From NCBI GenBank assembly GCA_036733165.1, contig DAINBB010000002.1, positions 1 to 64,000 on the forward strand: a DNA stretch of 64,000 bases, written 5' to 3'. Position numbers and translations under genes: made by a program. The notes below the pieces were generated by a model. It did no database searches. It was not told the origin of the DNA and saw nothing but the letters and a program-made list of their open reading frames with translations. Source of the stretch: JAFGGT01 sp036733165 (GTDB lineage Archaea; Methanobacteriota_B; Thermococci; Methanofastidiosales; NM3). Of this stretch, positions 49,240 to 58,340 are shown piece by piece; positions within the stretch are counted from its first letter, which is position 1; the number at the start of each line of letters is the position of its first letter.

Positions 49240-52200
49240 ATGTCCAGTGACGACGATGGCCCCGACCCGCTTACCATACTCTACGTAGATGACGAAGAGG
49301 AATTCCGGGAACTCACAAAACGATATCTCGAGCGCAAGGGCGATGTCATCGTGCACACGGCCGCATCTGCCGCCGAGGCGTTGAACATGCTTCGAAAACG
49401 TTCATATGACGCGATCGTGTCCGACTATCAGATGCCAAGGATCGACGGTGTGGAATTTCTTAAAAAGCTCCGCTCCTCCGGAGACAACAGCCCGTTCATC
49501 CTATTTACCGGCAAGGGCAGGGAAGATGTGGCGGTAGAGGCCTTTGAGAGTGGTGCCGACCACTATCTGCAAAAGGGGGGAGACCCGCGACCGCAATATG
49601 CGGAACTCCTGCACAAGGTGCACCAGACCGTGAGATTGAACAAGGCGAAGCATGCGCTTTGGGAAAGCGAGAAGCGCTATCGAAGATTGTTTCAAGAAAC
49701 CCCCCTGGGCATAATCAACTATGACACCCATGGCACCATACTCGATTGCAACAAGAGATTTGTGGAAATAGTTGGTTCTTCAAAAAAGGAACTGTTGGGC
49801 CTCAACATGATAAACGACCTTGTTAACAAGGACGTGATAGAAGAGATCAAGAAATCCCTGAAGTCTGGAAAGGGGTATTACGAAGGTTTGTATACCTCCA
49901 TGACGGCAGGCAAGACCACGTCATTAAGGGCGATTTTCAAAGGCATAAAAGATACCAACGGAAGGATATATGCAGGATTGGCGCTTATAGAGGATATCAC
50001 AGAAAGGTCAAAGATAGAGAAGGACCTGCGGGAGAGCGAAAGGAAGTACCGTACCATAATCGAAAAGACCCCAGTGGGCCTTCTTAAATTCAAAATGTCC
50101 CCGGAAGGCATTTTTTATCCCGCCTTCATCAGTAACAATATCGCCTCCTTCACCGGCGTTTCCACAAGTGAGGCATATGAGGATATCAACAATCTGATAG
50201 AGCATATACACCCTGATCACCGTGATATGATCTACAACAAGATGAAACATGCAGAGCATAACATAGGATATGACGAGTTCACCATCGCATGCAATGCAAA
50301 GGATGGCCTGAGGTGGCTCGATGTGCGTGTTACCCCATCAAGGGAGGAAGACGGGACCCTTGTCTGGGACGTGGTCTTCATGGACATCACGGAACGGAAG
50401 AACGCCGAGGAAAAGTTATCATCACTGGCCACAGAATACGAGACCGTGTTCACAGGCACCCAAGATTCGATGTTCCTGGTGGAGGTTGTCAGTGATGGGT
50501 TCAGGTATATAAGGACGAATAAGTCGCACCAGGAAAGCACGGGGTTTACTCTCGATGACATTATGGGAAAGACCCCACAGGAGCTCTTGGGCAAGCGCAT
50601 GGGCGATGTCATCGCGTCCAACTATCGGCGCAGCATAGACACCAAGGGTCCAGTGACCTATAAGGAAACGCTTGATCTGCCAGCCGGGAAGAAGATATGG
50701 AGAACAACGTTGACGCCTGTGTTCGAGAATGGAAGAGCCAGATATATAGTGGGCTCAAGCCAGGATGTCACAGAACACGAGAATGCGCTGGAGGCCCTTG
50801 CACAGACGGCCGATAGGCAACAGGTGCTGCTTGACAACATCGACATGCAGGTCTGGTACATGACCGATGAACATACATATGGTATGGTGAACGAGGCGCA
50901 TGCGGCCTTCTGCTGTATGCGTAAAGAGGACCTGGCATATAAGGATATACGCGAGGTCTGTCCGAAGGACATATCAGGGTTCTTTCAACAATCCATTGAA
51001 AAGGTGTTCTCAACCGGCATAAGGGAGAGGGGGGAGGTCTGGGTGACAAACAAATCTGGAGAGAAACGTCTCCTGCTGATGACCAAATCGCCCAAGGCCA
51101 ACGCCAACAGTTCGGTGAAATATGTGATCTGTACTGCGGAAGACATAACTGAGTACAGAGAGGCGGAAGAGAACGCCAAGGCCAGCGAGATGAAGTACAG
51201 GTCGCTTGTCGAGAATCTCAACGATGTCGTTTACATCCTCAATGAAAAAGCGGAAGTGGCCTATATCTCGCCCAACATAGAGGCGATAGGCGGATACCCG
51301 GTGTCAGAGATCCTGAACAAGAGCTTCATCAATTTCGTCCATCCCGAAGACAGGATCAATAGGACAGAACAATTTCTGAAGGTCCTCTCTGGTGTCAATG
51401 AACCTACCGAATACAGGTTTTTGAAAAAGGATGGCAGTATCGTTTGGGTGAGGACTACCGCCCGACCGATCGTCAAGGGGGGCCGTGTGGTCGGGGTACA
51501 GGGAGTGATAATAGATATCACAGAAAGAAAGTATGCTGAACAGGCACTGAGGGAAAACGAAATCAAGTATCGTACCCTTTTCGAGGATTCCAGAGATGCA
51601 ATATGGTTCACATCGTCCGAGAACCGTGTCATGGAAGCAAATTCTGCGGCCTTCAAGCTTCTTGGTTACCCCAGGAAGGAGTTCATCGGGATAGATGCCA
51701 AACGCCTGTATGCCGAACCTTCTGACCGGGAGAAGTTCCTCGAGCGCATCCTCGAGAACGGTTTCGTGAAGGACTATGAGGTAAGGCTCCGACACAAGGA
51801 CGGGAGCGTTGTCCTCTGCGCATTCACGTCGCACGTTTGGAGAAACGAACAAGGCGACATACTTGGTTACCGTGGCATCGTCAGGAACATCACGGAGAGC
51901 AGGCGCGCAGAAGAGGCGCTGAGGGAGAGCGAGGAGAAATATCGCCTTATCACTGAGAACACTGCCGACAACATAAGCTTGCTGGACTTTTCACTAAGTG
52001 TCGTGTATACCAGTCCCTCGATAGAGAAGATACGCGGCTATTCAGTTGATGAGTCTGTGGGACAGACGATAGACGACATAATGACACCAAGATCCAGAGA
52101 GGATGTCCTGGCCCTTTTCTCTGAACAGATGATGCTAGAGTCGTCCGGCACTGCCGATCCAAATCGTTCCTTCACCATCGAGGTGGAGGAATATCACAAG

Positions 52201-52974
52201 AACGGCTCTATCGTGGATGTGGAGATCACCCTCTCTTTCATGCGTGACGCGGATGGCAGGCCGACCGGCATAATCGCCGTGTCCCGAGACATAACCGAGC
52301 GCAAGCGCGCCGAGAGGGCATTGAATCACGCCAATAAGAAACTCGCCATACTTTCAGGCATCACCAGGCATGACGTGAACAACAGGCTTACGGCGCTCAT
52401 GGGGTACCTGGAGCTCTCGCTGTGCACGGTGTCCGATGGGGCGCTACGCAAATACCTAGAAAGGGTGAAGAACGAGGCGCTGACCATACGCGAACAAATA
52501 GCGTTTACCAAGAAATACGAGGAAATAGGGGGAATGGATCCCAACTGGCAGGACATCTCCGGGCTCTTCACATCGCTCCCGCTCCCGGAAGGAACCGAGA
52601 AACCGAGATCCTGCAAAGGTATCCTAGTCTATGCAGACCCCATGCTGAAGCAGGTCTTCATCACCCTCCTTGACAACTCCCTCCGTCATGGCCAGACCGT
52701 GACCAAGATAACCCTCAGGTGCGGGGAAACGGATGCCGGCCTTTTGGTATATTGGGAAGACAACGGCATAGGCATCCCCGAAAGCGATAAGGAACGTATC
52801 TTCGAGCGGGGATATGGGACCAATACGGGGCTCGGCCTTTTCCTCGCCAAGGAGATACTCGAGATCACTGGCATCTCGTTCAGGGAGACCGGGATTCCCG
52901 GGAAGGGCGCCAGATTCGAATTCCTGGTGCCCAAGGGCCAATATCGCATGGTTGATAATGCCCCTGGTCGATGA
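49240..52974 (+). CDS. Receiver-multi-PAS sensor histidine kinase
   Basis: From the ATG at 49240 this is 1244 residues. An N-terminal receiver domain (DPLTILYVDDEEEF; Asp62 in VSDYQMPR; K in FTGKG) is followed by about seven PAS/PAC units, each ending in DITER or similar (for example at IEDITERS, MDITERK, SSQDVTEH, TAEDITEYRE, DITERKYAEQ, IVRNITESRR, VSRDITERKR). The end has a histidine kinase core: GITRHDVNNRLTALMGYLEL (phospho-His), DNSLRHG (N box), DNGIGIP and GYGTNTGLGLFLAK (G boxes). This is a typical archaeal design with no DNA-binding output. A leaderless promoter (ATAATTATAAAC at 49208-49219) fits this start. Confidence 0.93.
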   Translation: MSSDDDGPDPLTILYVDDEEEFRELTKRYLERKGDVIVHTAASAAEALNMLRKRSYDAIVSDYQMPRIDGVEFLKKLRSSGDNSPFILFTGKGREDVAVEAFESGADHYLQKGGDPRPQYAELLHKVHQTVRLNKAKHALWESEKRYRRLFQETPLGIINYDTHGTILDCNKRFVEIVGSSKKELLGLNMINDLVNKDVIEEIKKSLKSGKGYYEGLYTSMTAGKTTSLRAIFKGIKDTNGRIYAGLALIEDITERSKIEKDLRESERKYRTIIEKTPVGLLKFKMSPEGIFYPAFISNNIASFTGVSTSEAYEDINNLIEHIHPDHRDMIYNKMKHAEHNIGYDEFTIACNAKDGLRWLDVRVTPSREEDGTLVWDVVFMDITERKNAEEKLSSLATEYETVFTGTQDSMFLVEVVSDGFRYIRTNKSHQESTGFTLDDIMGKTPQELLGKRMGDVIASNYRRSIDTKGPVTYKETLDLPAGKKIWRTTLTPVFENGRARYIVGSSQDVTEHENALEALAQTADRQQVLLDNIDMQVWYMTDEHTYGMVNEAHAAFCCMRKEDLAYKDIREVCPKDISGFFQQSIEKVFSTGIRERGEVWVTNKSGEKRLLLMTKSPKANANSSVKYVICTAEDITEYREAEENAKASEMKYRSLVENLNDVVYILNEKAEVAYISPNIEAIGGYPVSEILNKSFINFVHPEDRINRTEQFLKVLSGVNEPTEYRFLKKDGSIVWVRTTARPIVKGGRVVGVQGVIIDITERKYAEQALRENEIKYRTLFEDSRDAIWFTSSENRVMEANSAAFKLLGYPRKEFIGIDAKRLYAEPSDREKFLERILENGFVKDYEVRLRHKDGSVVLCAFTSHVWRNEQGDILGYRGIVRNITESRRAEEALRESEEKYRLITENTADNISLLDFSLSVVYTSPSIEKIRGYSVDESVGQTIDDIMTPRSREDVLALFSEQMMLESSGTADPNRSFTIEVEEYHKNGSIVDVEITLSFMRDADGRPTGIIAVSRDITERKRAERALNHANKKLAILSGITRHDVNNRLTALMGYLELSLCTVSDGALRKYLERVKNEALTIREQIAFTKKYEEIGGMDPNWQDISGLFTSLPLPEGTEKPRSCKGILVYADPMLKQVFITLLDNSLRHGQTVTKITLRCGETDAGLLVYWEDNGIGIPESDKERIFERGYGTNTGLGLFLAKEILEITGISFRETGIPGKGARFEFLVPKGQYRMVDNAPGR

Positions 52975-53068
52975 CATCCACCATTTTCATCAGACTTGTG
53001 TTGCACGGCGGTGTCAAACGCGAAGCGCGACGATAAAACTTATCTACATCTTGGGACATCTTTTCCAC

Positions 53069-54079
53069 ATGTACAATTCCTTGTCTCGATTGGTCTCTGC
53101 CTTCGGTGTCGCCGGGCACGAGGAGGATGTTAGAAAGGTCATACTGGACGAAGGGTCTTTTTCCGATTACCGCGTGGACAAGATAGGAAATCTAATATGT
53201 AGGAATACCTATGATGACTCCGCCCCCTCAGTTCTTCTCGACGCCCATATGGATGAGGTGGGGTTCATTGTCAGGTACATCGATGATGCGGGTATGATCT
53301 ATGTGAATGCCGTTGGGGGAATAGATTCCCGCGCGCTGATAGGAAAAGAACTTCTGATCAGAGGCGAGGAGGACCTCGTTGGCATCGTCGCCAACATTCC
53401 GCCCCATATGTCAAAGGACAACAAGGTGCCTGGAGTCTCCGAGCTACAGGTCGATACAGGACTGACCAAGGAGGAGTTGCAGGACATTGTGAGGATCGGC
53501 ACCCCTATCGGATATGTGCCGCACATGGAGCGGCTGGGCGGAACGGCGGTGTCAGGGAAGGCTTTTGACAATAGGGTGGGCTGCCTGGCCCTATGCGAAC
53601 TCTCCAAGAGACTAGGGGACAAACGCAATGTGACATACCTTTTCTCAACACAGGAAGAGGTGGGGACAAGGGGAGCCACGGTGGCCCTTAAGGATATCTC
53701 CCCGGACATCGCCATATGCGTCGACGCCACCCAGGGGGACATGCACTTCATAGACTCGCCTATTACAAGGAGCCTTGGGAGCGGGGCTATAATCGGGACC
53801 GGACCTAACATAGATCCCGGGGTCTTCAGATGGTTGGTGAATTCTGCAAGATCGTCAGGAGTCCCATACACCACCAAGGCGTACCCTGCCCCTACGCCCA
53901 CCAATTTAAGAAGCATGCAGCTATTGGCGGGAGGGGTGGTCTCCGGCCTCGTGGCGATCCCTTGCAGATATATGCATAGTCCTAGTGAAGTCGTTGATGT
54001 CAATGACATCATTTCTGTCATTTCCCTTCTGGAACGTTTTATCGATGATGTCGATGATGTCATCAGGGGGGATTTTTGA
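53069..54079 (+). CDS. M42-family aminopeptidase (copy 1)
   Basis: This 336-residue metallopeptidase is of the M42 (TET/glutamyl aminopeptidase) family. The metal-binding residues are visible: LLDAHMDEVG (His), GKAFDNRVG (Asp), STQEEVGTRGA (Glu-Glu), CVDATQGD (Asp) and CRYMHSPSE (His). TET enzymes form large dodecamers that degrade peptides. The ATG at 53069 is about 25 bases after a TATA-like element. It is the first of three M42 genes that overlap each other, so it is probably one operon. Copies differ in substrate preference as far as known. Confidence 0.94.
   Translation: MYNSLSRLVSAFGVAGHEEDVRKVILDEGSFSDYRVDKIGNLICRNTYDDSAPSVLLDAHMDEVGFIVRYIDDAGMIYVNAVGGIDSRALIGKELLIRGEEDLVGIVANIPPHMSKDNKVPGVSELQVDTGLTKEELQDIVRIGTPIGYVPHMERLGGTAVSGKAFDNRVGCLALCELSKRLGDKRNVTYLFSTQEEVGTRGATVALKDISPDIAICVDATQGDMHFIDSPITRSLGSGAIIGTGPNIDPGVFRWLVNSARSSGVPYTTKAYPAPTPTNLRSMQLLAGGVVSGLVAIPCRYMHSPSEVVDVNDIISVISLLERFIDDVDDVIRGDF
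53995..54011. repeat. GATGTC palindrome inside the first M42 gene
   Basis: TGATGTC, AAT, GACATCA, a 7-3-7 inverted repeat; GATGATGTCGATGATGTCAT follows at about 54045-54064, and another GATGTCAT crosses the overlap with the next gene. Confidence 0.5.
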
Positions 54080-55071
54080 TGTCATTGGGGGAACTGTCTT
54101 GCCTCAGAGGAATATCTGGACAAGAAAAAGAGGTCAGATCCTACATTATAAGGGAGATAGAGGGTCATTGCGAGGACATACGGACAGACAGCATTGGAAA
54201 CCTCTACGCAAAGAGTGGTGGGGACAGCAAATCGAGAATTGGGCTCTTCGCCCACATGGACGAGGTCGGCATGATGGTCACCAGAATCGATGGACACCTG
54301 CTACACTTCGACCCGGTCGGAGGCATTAATCCCGTGCTGCTGCCAGGCACAAAGGTAAGGATAGGGGAGAACGCGACTCCCGGCGTCGTAGGATGCCCCC
54401 CCAAACATCTTCAGAAGAAGGGAGAGGGAGAACTGAGCATCCCTCTGGAAGACCTCAGGATAGACGTGGGCGATTTTGTTGAAGAGATTGAAATCGGTGA
54501 CATGGTGACATTTGACACAGAATACAGGGAAAGGTCGGGCGTGGCCAAGGGCAAGGCATTTGATGACAGGATAGGATGTCAATGCCTCATAGACATCATC
54601 AAGAAAGGCGTAGACGCCGATTGCACGTTCGTCTTCACCGTTCAGGAAGAGGCGGGACTGAGGGGGGCACAGGTCGCATCGCAGAACGTTGATATCGATT
54701 ATGGCATGGCTTGCGAGGGCACCTTTGCCCTGGACCAGCCCGGGGTTCCGGACTATGATAAGATGCCAATGATGGGACACGGCCCTGTGATAACCATAGC
54801 GGACAGGAGCGTGATATCCAGCAGGGAGATGGTCGATGCCATGGCCTCCGTGGCCGGGACGTTCGGGATACCCTACCAGTTCAAGCGACCTTTCGCCGGT
54901 GGGACGGATGCCGGGATGGTGCATCTCTCCGGATTTGGGGTTCCGAGCTGCGTGGTCTCAAACCCGTGCAGATACATTCATTCCCCCTGCGCCATGGCAA
55001 GGCTCGAGGACCTAAATATGATGTCAAAGCTTATCTATGAATCGATTGGCAGGATCTCGGAGGGGATATGA
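54079..55071 (+). CDS. M42-family aminopeptidase (copy 2)
   Basis: This 330-residue second copy has FAHMDEVG (His), GKAFDDRIG (Asp), TVQEEAGLRGA (Glu-Glu), GMACEGTFALD (Glu in place of the Asp ligand) and CRYIHSPC (His). The Glu at the position of the metal ligand (ACEGTFALD) is a known variant in this family, so activity is likely. The ATG at 54079 shares bases with the stop of copy 1, and its own stop overlaps copy 3 (ATGA). The sequence differs enough from copies 1 and 3 that duplication is old. Confidence 0.94.
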   Translation: MSLGELSCLRGISGQEKEVRSYIIREIEGHCEDIRTDSIGNLYAKSGGDSKSRIGLFAHMDEVGMMVTRIDGHLLHFDPVGGINPVLLPGTKVRIGENATPGVVGCPPKHLQKKGEGELSIPLEDLRIDVGDFVEEIEIGDMVTFDTEYRERSGVAKGKAFDDRIGCQCLIDIIKKGVDADCTFVFTVQEEAGLRGAQVASQNVDIDYGMACEGTFALDQPGVPDYDKMPMMGHGPVITIADRSVISSREMVDAMASVAGTFGIPYQFKRPFAGGTDAGMVHLSGFGVPSCVVSNPCRYIHSPCAMARLEDLNMMSKLIYESIGRISEGI

Positions 55072-56075
55072 TGGAGGAACTACTGGAAAGATTATGTAAG
55101 GCCAAGGGTGTCTCCGGAAATGAGCGGGAGGTGGCAAAGATCCTTGAGGAGGAGCTTGCCCCGTTCGTTGAGAAGACTTGGAAAGACAATTTTGGAAACC
55201 TCATCTTTGAGAGTGGAGGCAACGGCCCCGCGGTGGTTATCGTGGCCCATATGGATGAGATAGGCGGTATGGTAAAGCATGTGGACAAGGAAGGGTTCCT
55301 TTATTTTGTCGACATAGGCTCCAACAACCCGCAACAGCTCGTTGGCAGCAGGGTGCTTGTTGGCGAAGGGTTGCCAGGGGTGATACAGACAAAGAAGAAA
55401 GGGAAAGACCTTAAGGTGGAGGACCTCTATATCGATGCCGGGGCGGGTGGCCCTGATGAACTCAAAGAGCTCGGTATAGGGCCCGGGACACTTATCGTCA
55501 GGGGCCCTTCATACGACAGATTGATGGGTCAGAGAAGAATCTCAAAATCCTTCGACAACAGGGCGGGGGTGTGTGTGATGGCAGAGACCATGAAAAGGGC
55601 GGCGGACACCGGTTGCCGCCTCATCGCCGCCGCGTCCTGTCAGGAAGAGGTCGGTGTCAGGGGGGCGAAGGTGCTCTCGAACTACATTGAGGCAGACTAT
55701 GTATTTGCCCTTGATGTCACCTTTGCCGTCGACACGCCGCAGAGATCCTCAGACAGGGACATGAACACCTGCCTGGGCAAGGGGCCCGCAATAACGCTCA
55801 AGGACGACCACTATCTCATGCGTCCAGACGTTAGGAGATTCGTCGAGGGCGTTGCGGAGAGGCACGGCATACCGCTGCAATATGACATTTCCACCGGAGG
55901 CACAGATGCCGGTCCCCTGTACGTGTCCAAGGGCGTGTCGGTGACCGTGCCTATACTTATTCCATTGAGGTATATGCACACCAGCAGCGAGGTCCTCGAC
56001 CTAGGGGACCTGGAACAGTGCGTAAGGTTGCTACTGGGATTGATAGAGGAAATAGATTCCCATGCCAAAAAATAA
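55068..56075 (+). CDS. M42-family aminopeptidase (copy 3)
   Basis: This 335-residue third copy has VAHMDEIGG (His), SKSFDNRAG (Asp), SCQEEVGVRGA (Glu-Glu), ALDVTFAVD (Asp) and LRYMHTSSE (His). All metal ligands are kept. Its ATG overlaps the stop of copy 2 by four bases and has GGAGGGG just upstream. Together the three copies could form homo- or hetero-oligomeric TET particles with broad specificity for peptide end residues. Its end overlaps the kinase-like gene by 14 bases. Confidence 0.94.
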   Translation: MMEELLERLCKAKGVSGNEREVAKILEEELAPFVEKTWKDNFGNLIFESGGNGPAVVIVAHMDEIGGMVKHVDKEGFLYFVDIGSNNPQQLVGSRVLVGEGLPGVIQTKKKGKDLKVEDLYIDAGAGGPDELKELGIGPGTLIVRGPSYDRLMGQRRISKSFDNRAGVCVMAETMKRAADTGCRLIAAASCQEEVGVRGAKVLSNYIEADYVFALDVTFAVDTPQRSSDRDMNTCLGKGPAITLKDDHYLMRPDVRRFVEGVAERHGIPLQYDISTGGTDAGPLYVSKGVSVTVPILIPLRYMHTSSEVLDLGDLEQCVRLLLGLIEEIDSHAKK

Positions 56076-56706
56076 GGTACAGGACTTCTTCAGCAGGAAG
56101 AACGTAGCATCATTGGTGGACATAGACGGGGAACTCTATGTGTCAAAGAAGTATGTGATAGGGGACGCGACGATCGAGTGGGACATGCTGAAAAAGTGCT
56201 TTGAGCGGGGAGTCAGGGTGCCAAGGCCCATCAAGATCGACGATGGGACCATATTGATGGAATATGTGGACGGGAGCCCCTTGTCGGACAGGAAGTGTCT
56301 CTCGTCAGACCAATGCAGGGGCATCGCAGAATGGCTTCATGAATTCCATGCCGCACTTCCCGGGATGAAGAGGGGGGACGCGATGCTAAGGAACTTCTTG
56401 GAGCATGAGGAAAAAATATACGGCATCGACTTTGAGGAGGCGGGTGCCGGCGATCAGCTCGAGGACGTTTCAATGCTGTGCGCCTCGATCCTTACGGAGA
56501 GCCCCATCTTCGAAGCGAGCAAGATAATGTGCGCAAGGAAGATAGTGGGCATCTATTCGATGTTGTCAGGGACGGATGTGCATGACAGATGCGTGGATTT
56601 GATAGGAAGGGACCTTTTCGCCATATACAGGAGATGGAGGGACCATAGGGGCAGAAAAGATAAAAATCTCCTTCAGTGGACGGCGTTTTACAAAACTGTT
56701 TTATAA
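56062..56706 (+). CDS. Small protein kinase-like protein (Bud32/RIO-like)
   Basis: This 214-residue protein has a kinase-like pattern: SKKYV as the ATP-anchoring Lys, GTILMEYVDGSPLSD as the hinge, RGDAMLRNFL as the catalytic loop and YGIDFEEAG as the metal-binding DFG-like part. The usual HxD is replaced by RGD, in the manner of some small archaeal kinases. It is not the typical Bud32, in which HGDLTTSN is present. It follows the M42 genes with an overlap, so it may regulate them or simply share the operon. Confidence 0.72.
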   Translation: MPKNKVQDFFSRKNVASLVDIDGELYVSKKYVIGDATIEWDMLKKCFERGVRVPRPIKIDDGTILMEYVDGSPLSDRKCLSSDQCRGIAEWLHEFHAALPGMKRGDAMLRNFLEHEEKIYGIDFEEAGAGDQLEDVSMLCASILTESPIFEASKIMCARKIVGIYSMLSGTDVHDRCVDLIGRDLFAIYRRWRDHRGRKDKNLLQWTAFYKTVL

Positions 56707-56708
56707 CA

Positions 56709-57047
56709 ATGGAGAGAATAAGCATTATGAAGGTCTTCCCCAAATTCAAACTATGGCTGGAAAACGACAAAGGACAATTCCTTATCGGAGAGGGGACCTT
56801 CAAATTGCTAAAAGACATAGAAGACACCGGTTCATTGTCCGACGCTGCCAAAAAAAGCAATATCTCTTATGCCCATGCTTGGAAGAAGATCAGGAAGGTT
56901 GAGAAGATCCTTAACAAGACACTGGTCGAAAGGACTAGGGGGGGTGTCGGCGGCGGCCATTCACAGCTTGCCGATGAGGGCAAGGAACTTCTTGATAAAT
57001 TCATGAAGACCAGAGAGATATTATCTGCTTCATTGAAAGACGAATAA
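56709..57047 (+). CDS. ModE/LysR-type winged-helix protein
   Basis: This 112-residue protein consists of a single HTH domain like the N-terminal domain of ModE: a KLLKDIEDTGSLSDAAKKSNISYAHAWKKI segment and RTRGGVGGGHSQLADEGKELL. No molybdate-binding domain follows, so it may respond to another signal or pair with another protein. It starts two bases after the kinase gene and is likely in the same operon. An internal ATG at 56727 (MKVFPKFKLWLE) is an alternative start. Confidence 0.87.
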   Translation: MERISIMKVFPKFKLWLENDKGQFLIGEGTFKLLKDIEDTGSLSDAAKKSNISYAHAWKKIRKVEKILNKTLVERTRGGVGGGHSQLADEGKELLDKFMKTREILSASLKDE

Positions 57048-57124
57048 ACGCTTCTATCATATCATGGATTCAGCGCCGTTGCCCGTATCAGATATATTTA
57101 TAAGCCGAGCTCAAAAGTGATTCC

Positions 57125-58303
57125 ATGAGCCATTGCAAGACAAGAATGCCATTCATCTCTCTAGTGACTTTTCTGCTGATTTCCATTATACTCGTCTCAG
57201 GATGCCTGTCCCAACAGACAGAGGTAGATGGCATTGTCACCCTTTCGTTCTCGGTAACGCATTCACATGGATACGGTACCATAACGATAAATGGCGTTGA
57301 ATACGGAGATGGAGATTCCGTCGAACTTGAGCCTGGAAACTATTCGGTCGTTGGGGTCGCTGCATCTGACAGCACATTCCTAAATTGGAAAAAGGAGGGC
57401 GATATCAGCTTTACAATGCCCACTTCCTCATCGACCTTCATTGAGATAGACGGTGATGGCACCCTCATCATGGTCCAGACGGAGAGGGAAACCTTCAGGG
57501 ATCCTACGACCATACCTCTTCAAGAGCTAGGGACCTCCACCTTCGAGGAGTCCGAGATAGACCGTCTAGGGATATACAAGACCATGGAAGAGCCTTTTGA
57601 TTTCTGCAATGGAATCGGTGCCAAGGTCGTGAACATAGCCGAATATGAGACCTTTTTCGTGTATTACCTGCCAGAGGGTTGGGAAGACCTCGAGGAGAAG
57701 AAGGTCATGGTGTTGCTTCATGACTCTGACGAATGCGCGTATTCCAGGATACAGGGCCTGTATGAGAGTGCCGAGAAATACTCGTTCGCTATCGTTTCCC
57801 TGCAGTGGGGTTGGAGACCGATGAAGAACGGTGATTACAAATACTTGGACCAGGATGTGCTCTACGATGCGTCCATAATGGCCCTTCGTTATCTTGAAGA
57901 ACGATATGATATCGATGAGGACGACGTTGCATGGAACGGATACGGCAGGAGTGGCGGCGTGTCGATCGCTCAAGCCTATTACGATGTGGAGAAGAACGGC
58001 TGGTTCAGCCTCTTTATGGAGATATCGGGTGGTCTCGACACCAGTGTCTCCATGGTGGACGACCTCATAGAAGGCGCCTACGGCGAAAGCCCCATAGAAG
58101 GTAAGTCCTTCTACCTCTGGTGCGGTACCGCGGACAATGGAGGCCTGACATGCGAGGACATGACACTGGACTGTGATCTGCTCGTGGGGATGGGGGCTGT
58201 TGTGGATTATTTCGATATCGGCCAGGACATGGATAAGACGTACTGGAACAACACCCCGGAGTCGCAGGAACACGCAATAGAGCTTTGGCTAAATATAATA
58301 TAA
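57125..58303 (+). CDS. Lipoprotein with alpha/beta hydrolase-like domain
   Basis: This 392-residue protein has a lipoprotein signal: FISLVTFLLISIILVSGCLS, with the Cys at the lipobox near residue 27. A Thr/Gly-rich beta part follows (residues about 35-105), like a bacterial repeat or PEGA-type domain. The C-terminal half resembles an alpha/beta hydrolase or esterase: VMVLLHDSDECAYS, WNGYGRSGGVS (a G-x-S-x-G-like nucleophile elbow) and LWCGTADNG. The gene starts with its own promoter (TATTTATAAGCC near 57095). Confidence 0.68.
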   Translation: MSHCKTRMPFISLVTFLLISIILVSGCLSQQTEVDGIVTLSFSVTHSHGYGTITINGVEYGDGDSVELEPGNYSVVGVAASDSTFLNWKKEGDISFTMPTSSSTFIEIDGDGTLIMVQTERETFRDPTTIPLQELGTSTFEESEIDRLGIYKTMEEPFDFCNGIGAKVVNIAEYETFFVYYLPEGWEDLEEKKVMVLLHDSDECAYSRIQGLYESAEKYSFAIVSLQWGWRPMKNGDYKYLDQDVLYDASIMALRYLEERYDIDEDDVAWNGYGRSGGVSIAQAYYDVEKNGWFSLFMEISGGLDTSVSMVDDLIEGAYGESPIEGKSFYLWCGTADNGGLTCEDMTLDCDLLVGMGAVVDYFDIGQDMDKTYWNNTPESQEHAIELWLNII

Positions 58304-58340
58304 CAAAAAAACTATTATGTGAGCCCGCCAATCATAAACT

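Noticed and set aside
52814..53068. Longer N-terminal extension of the first M42 gene
   Set aside because: It runs within the end of the histidine kinase gene and reads as low-quality protein; the ATG at 53069 has its own promoter.
56062..56706. Bud32 subunit of KEOPS
   Set aside because: The catalytic loop lacks the HGDLTTSN sequence of Bud32 and no Kae1 gene is adjacent.
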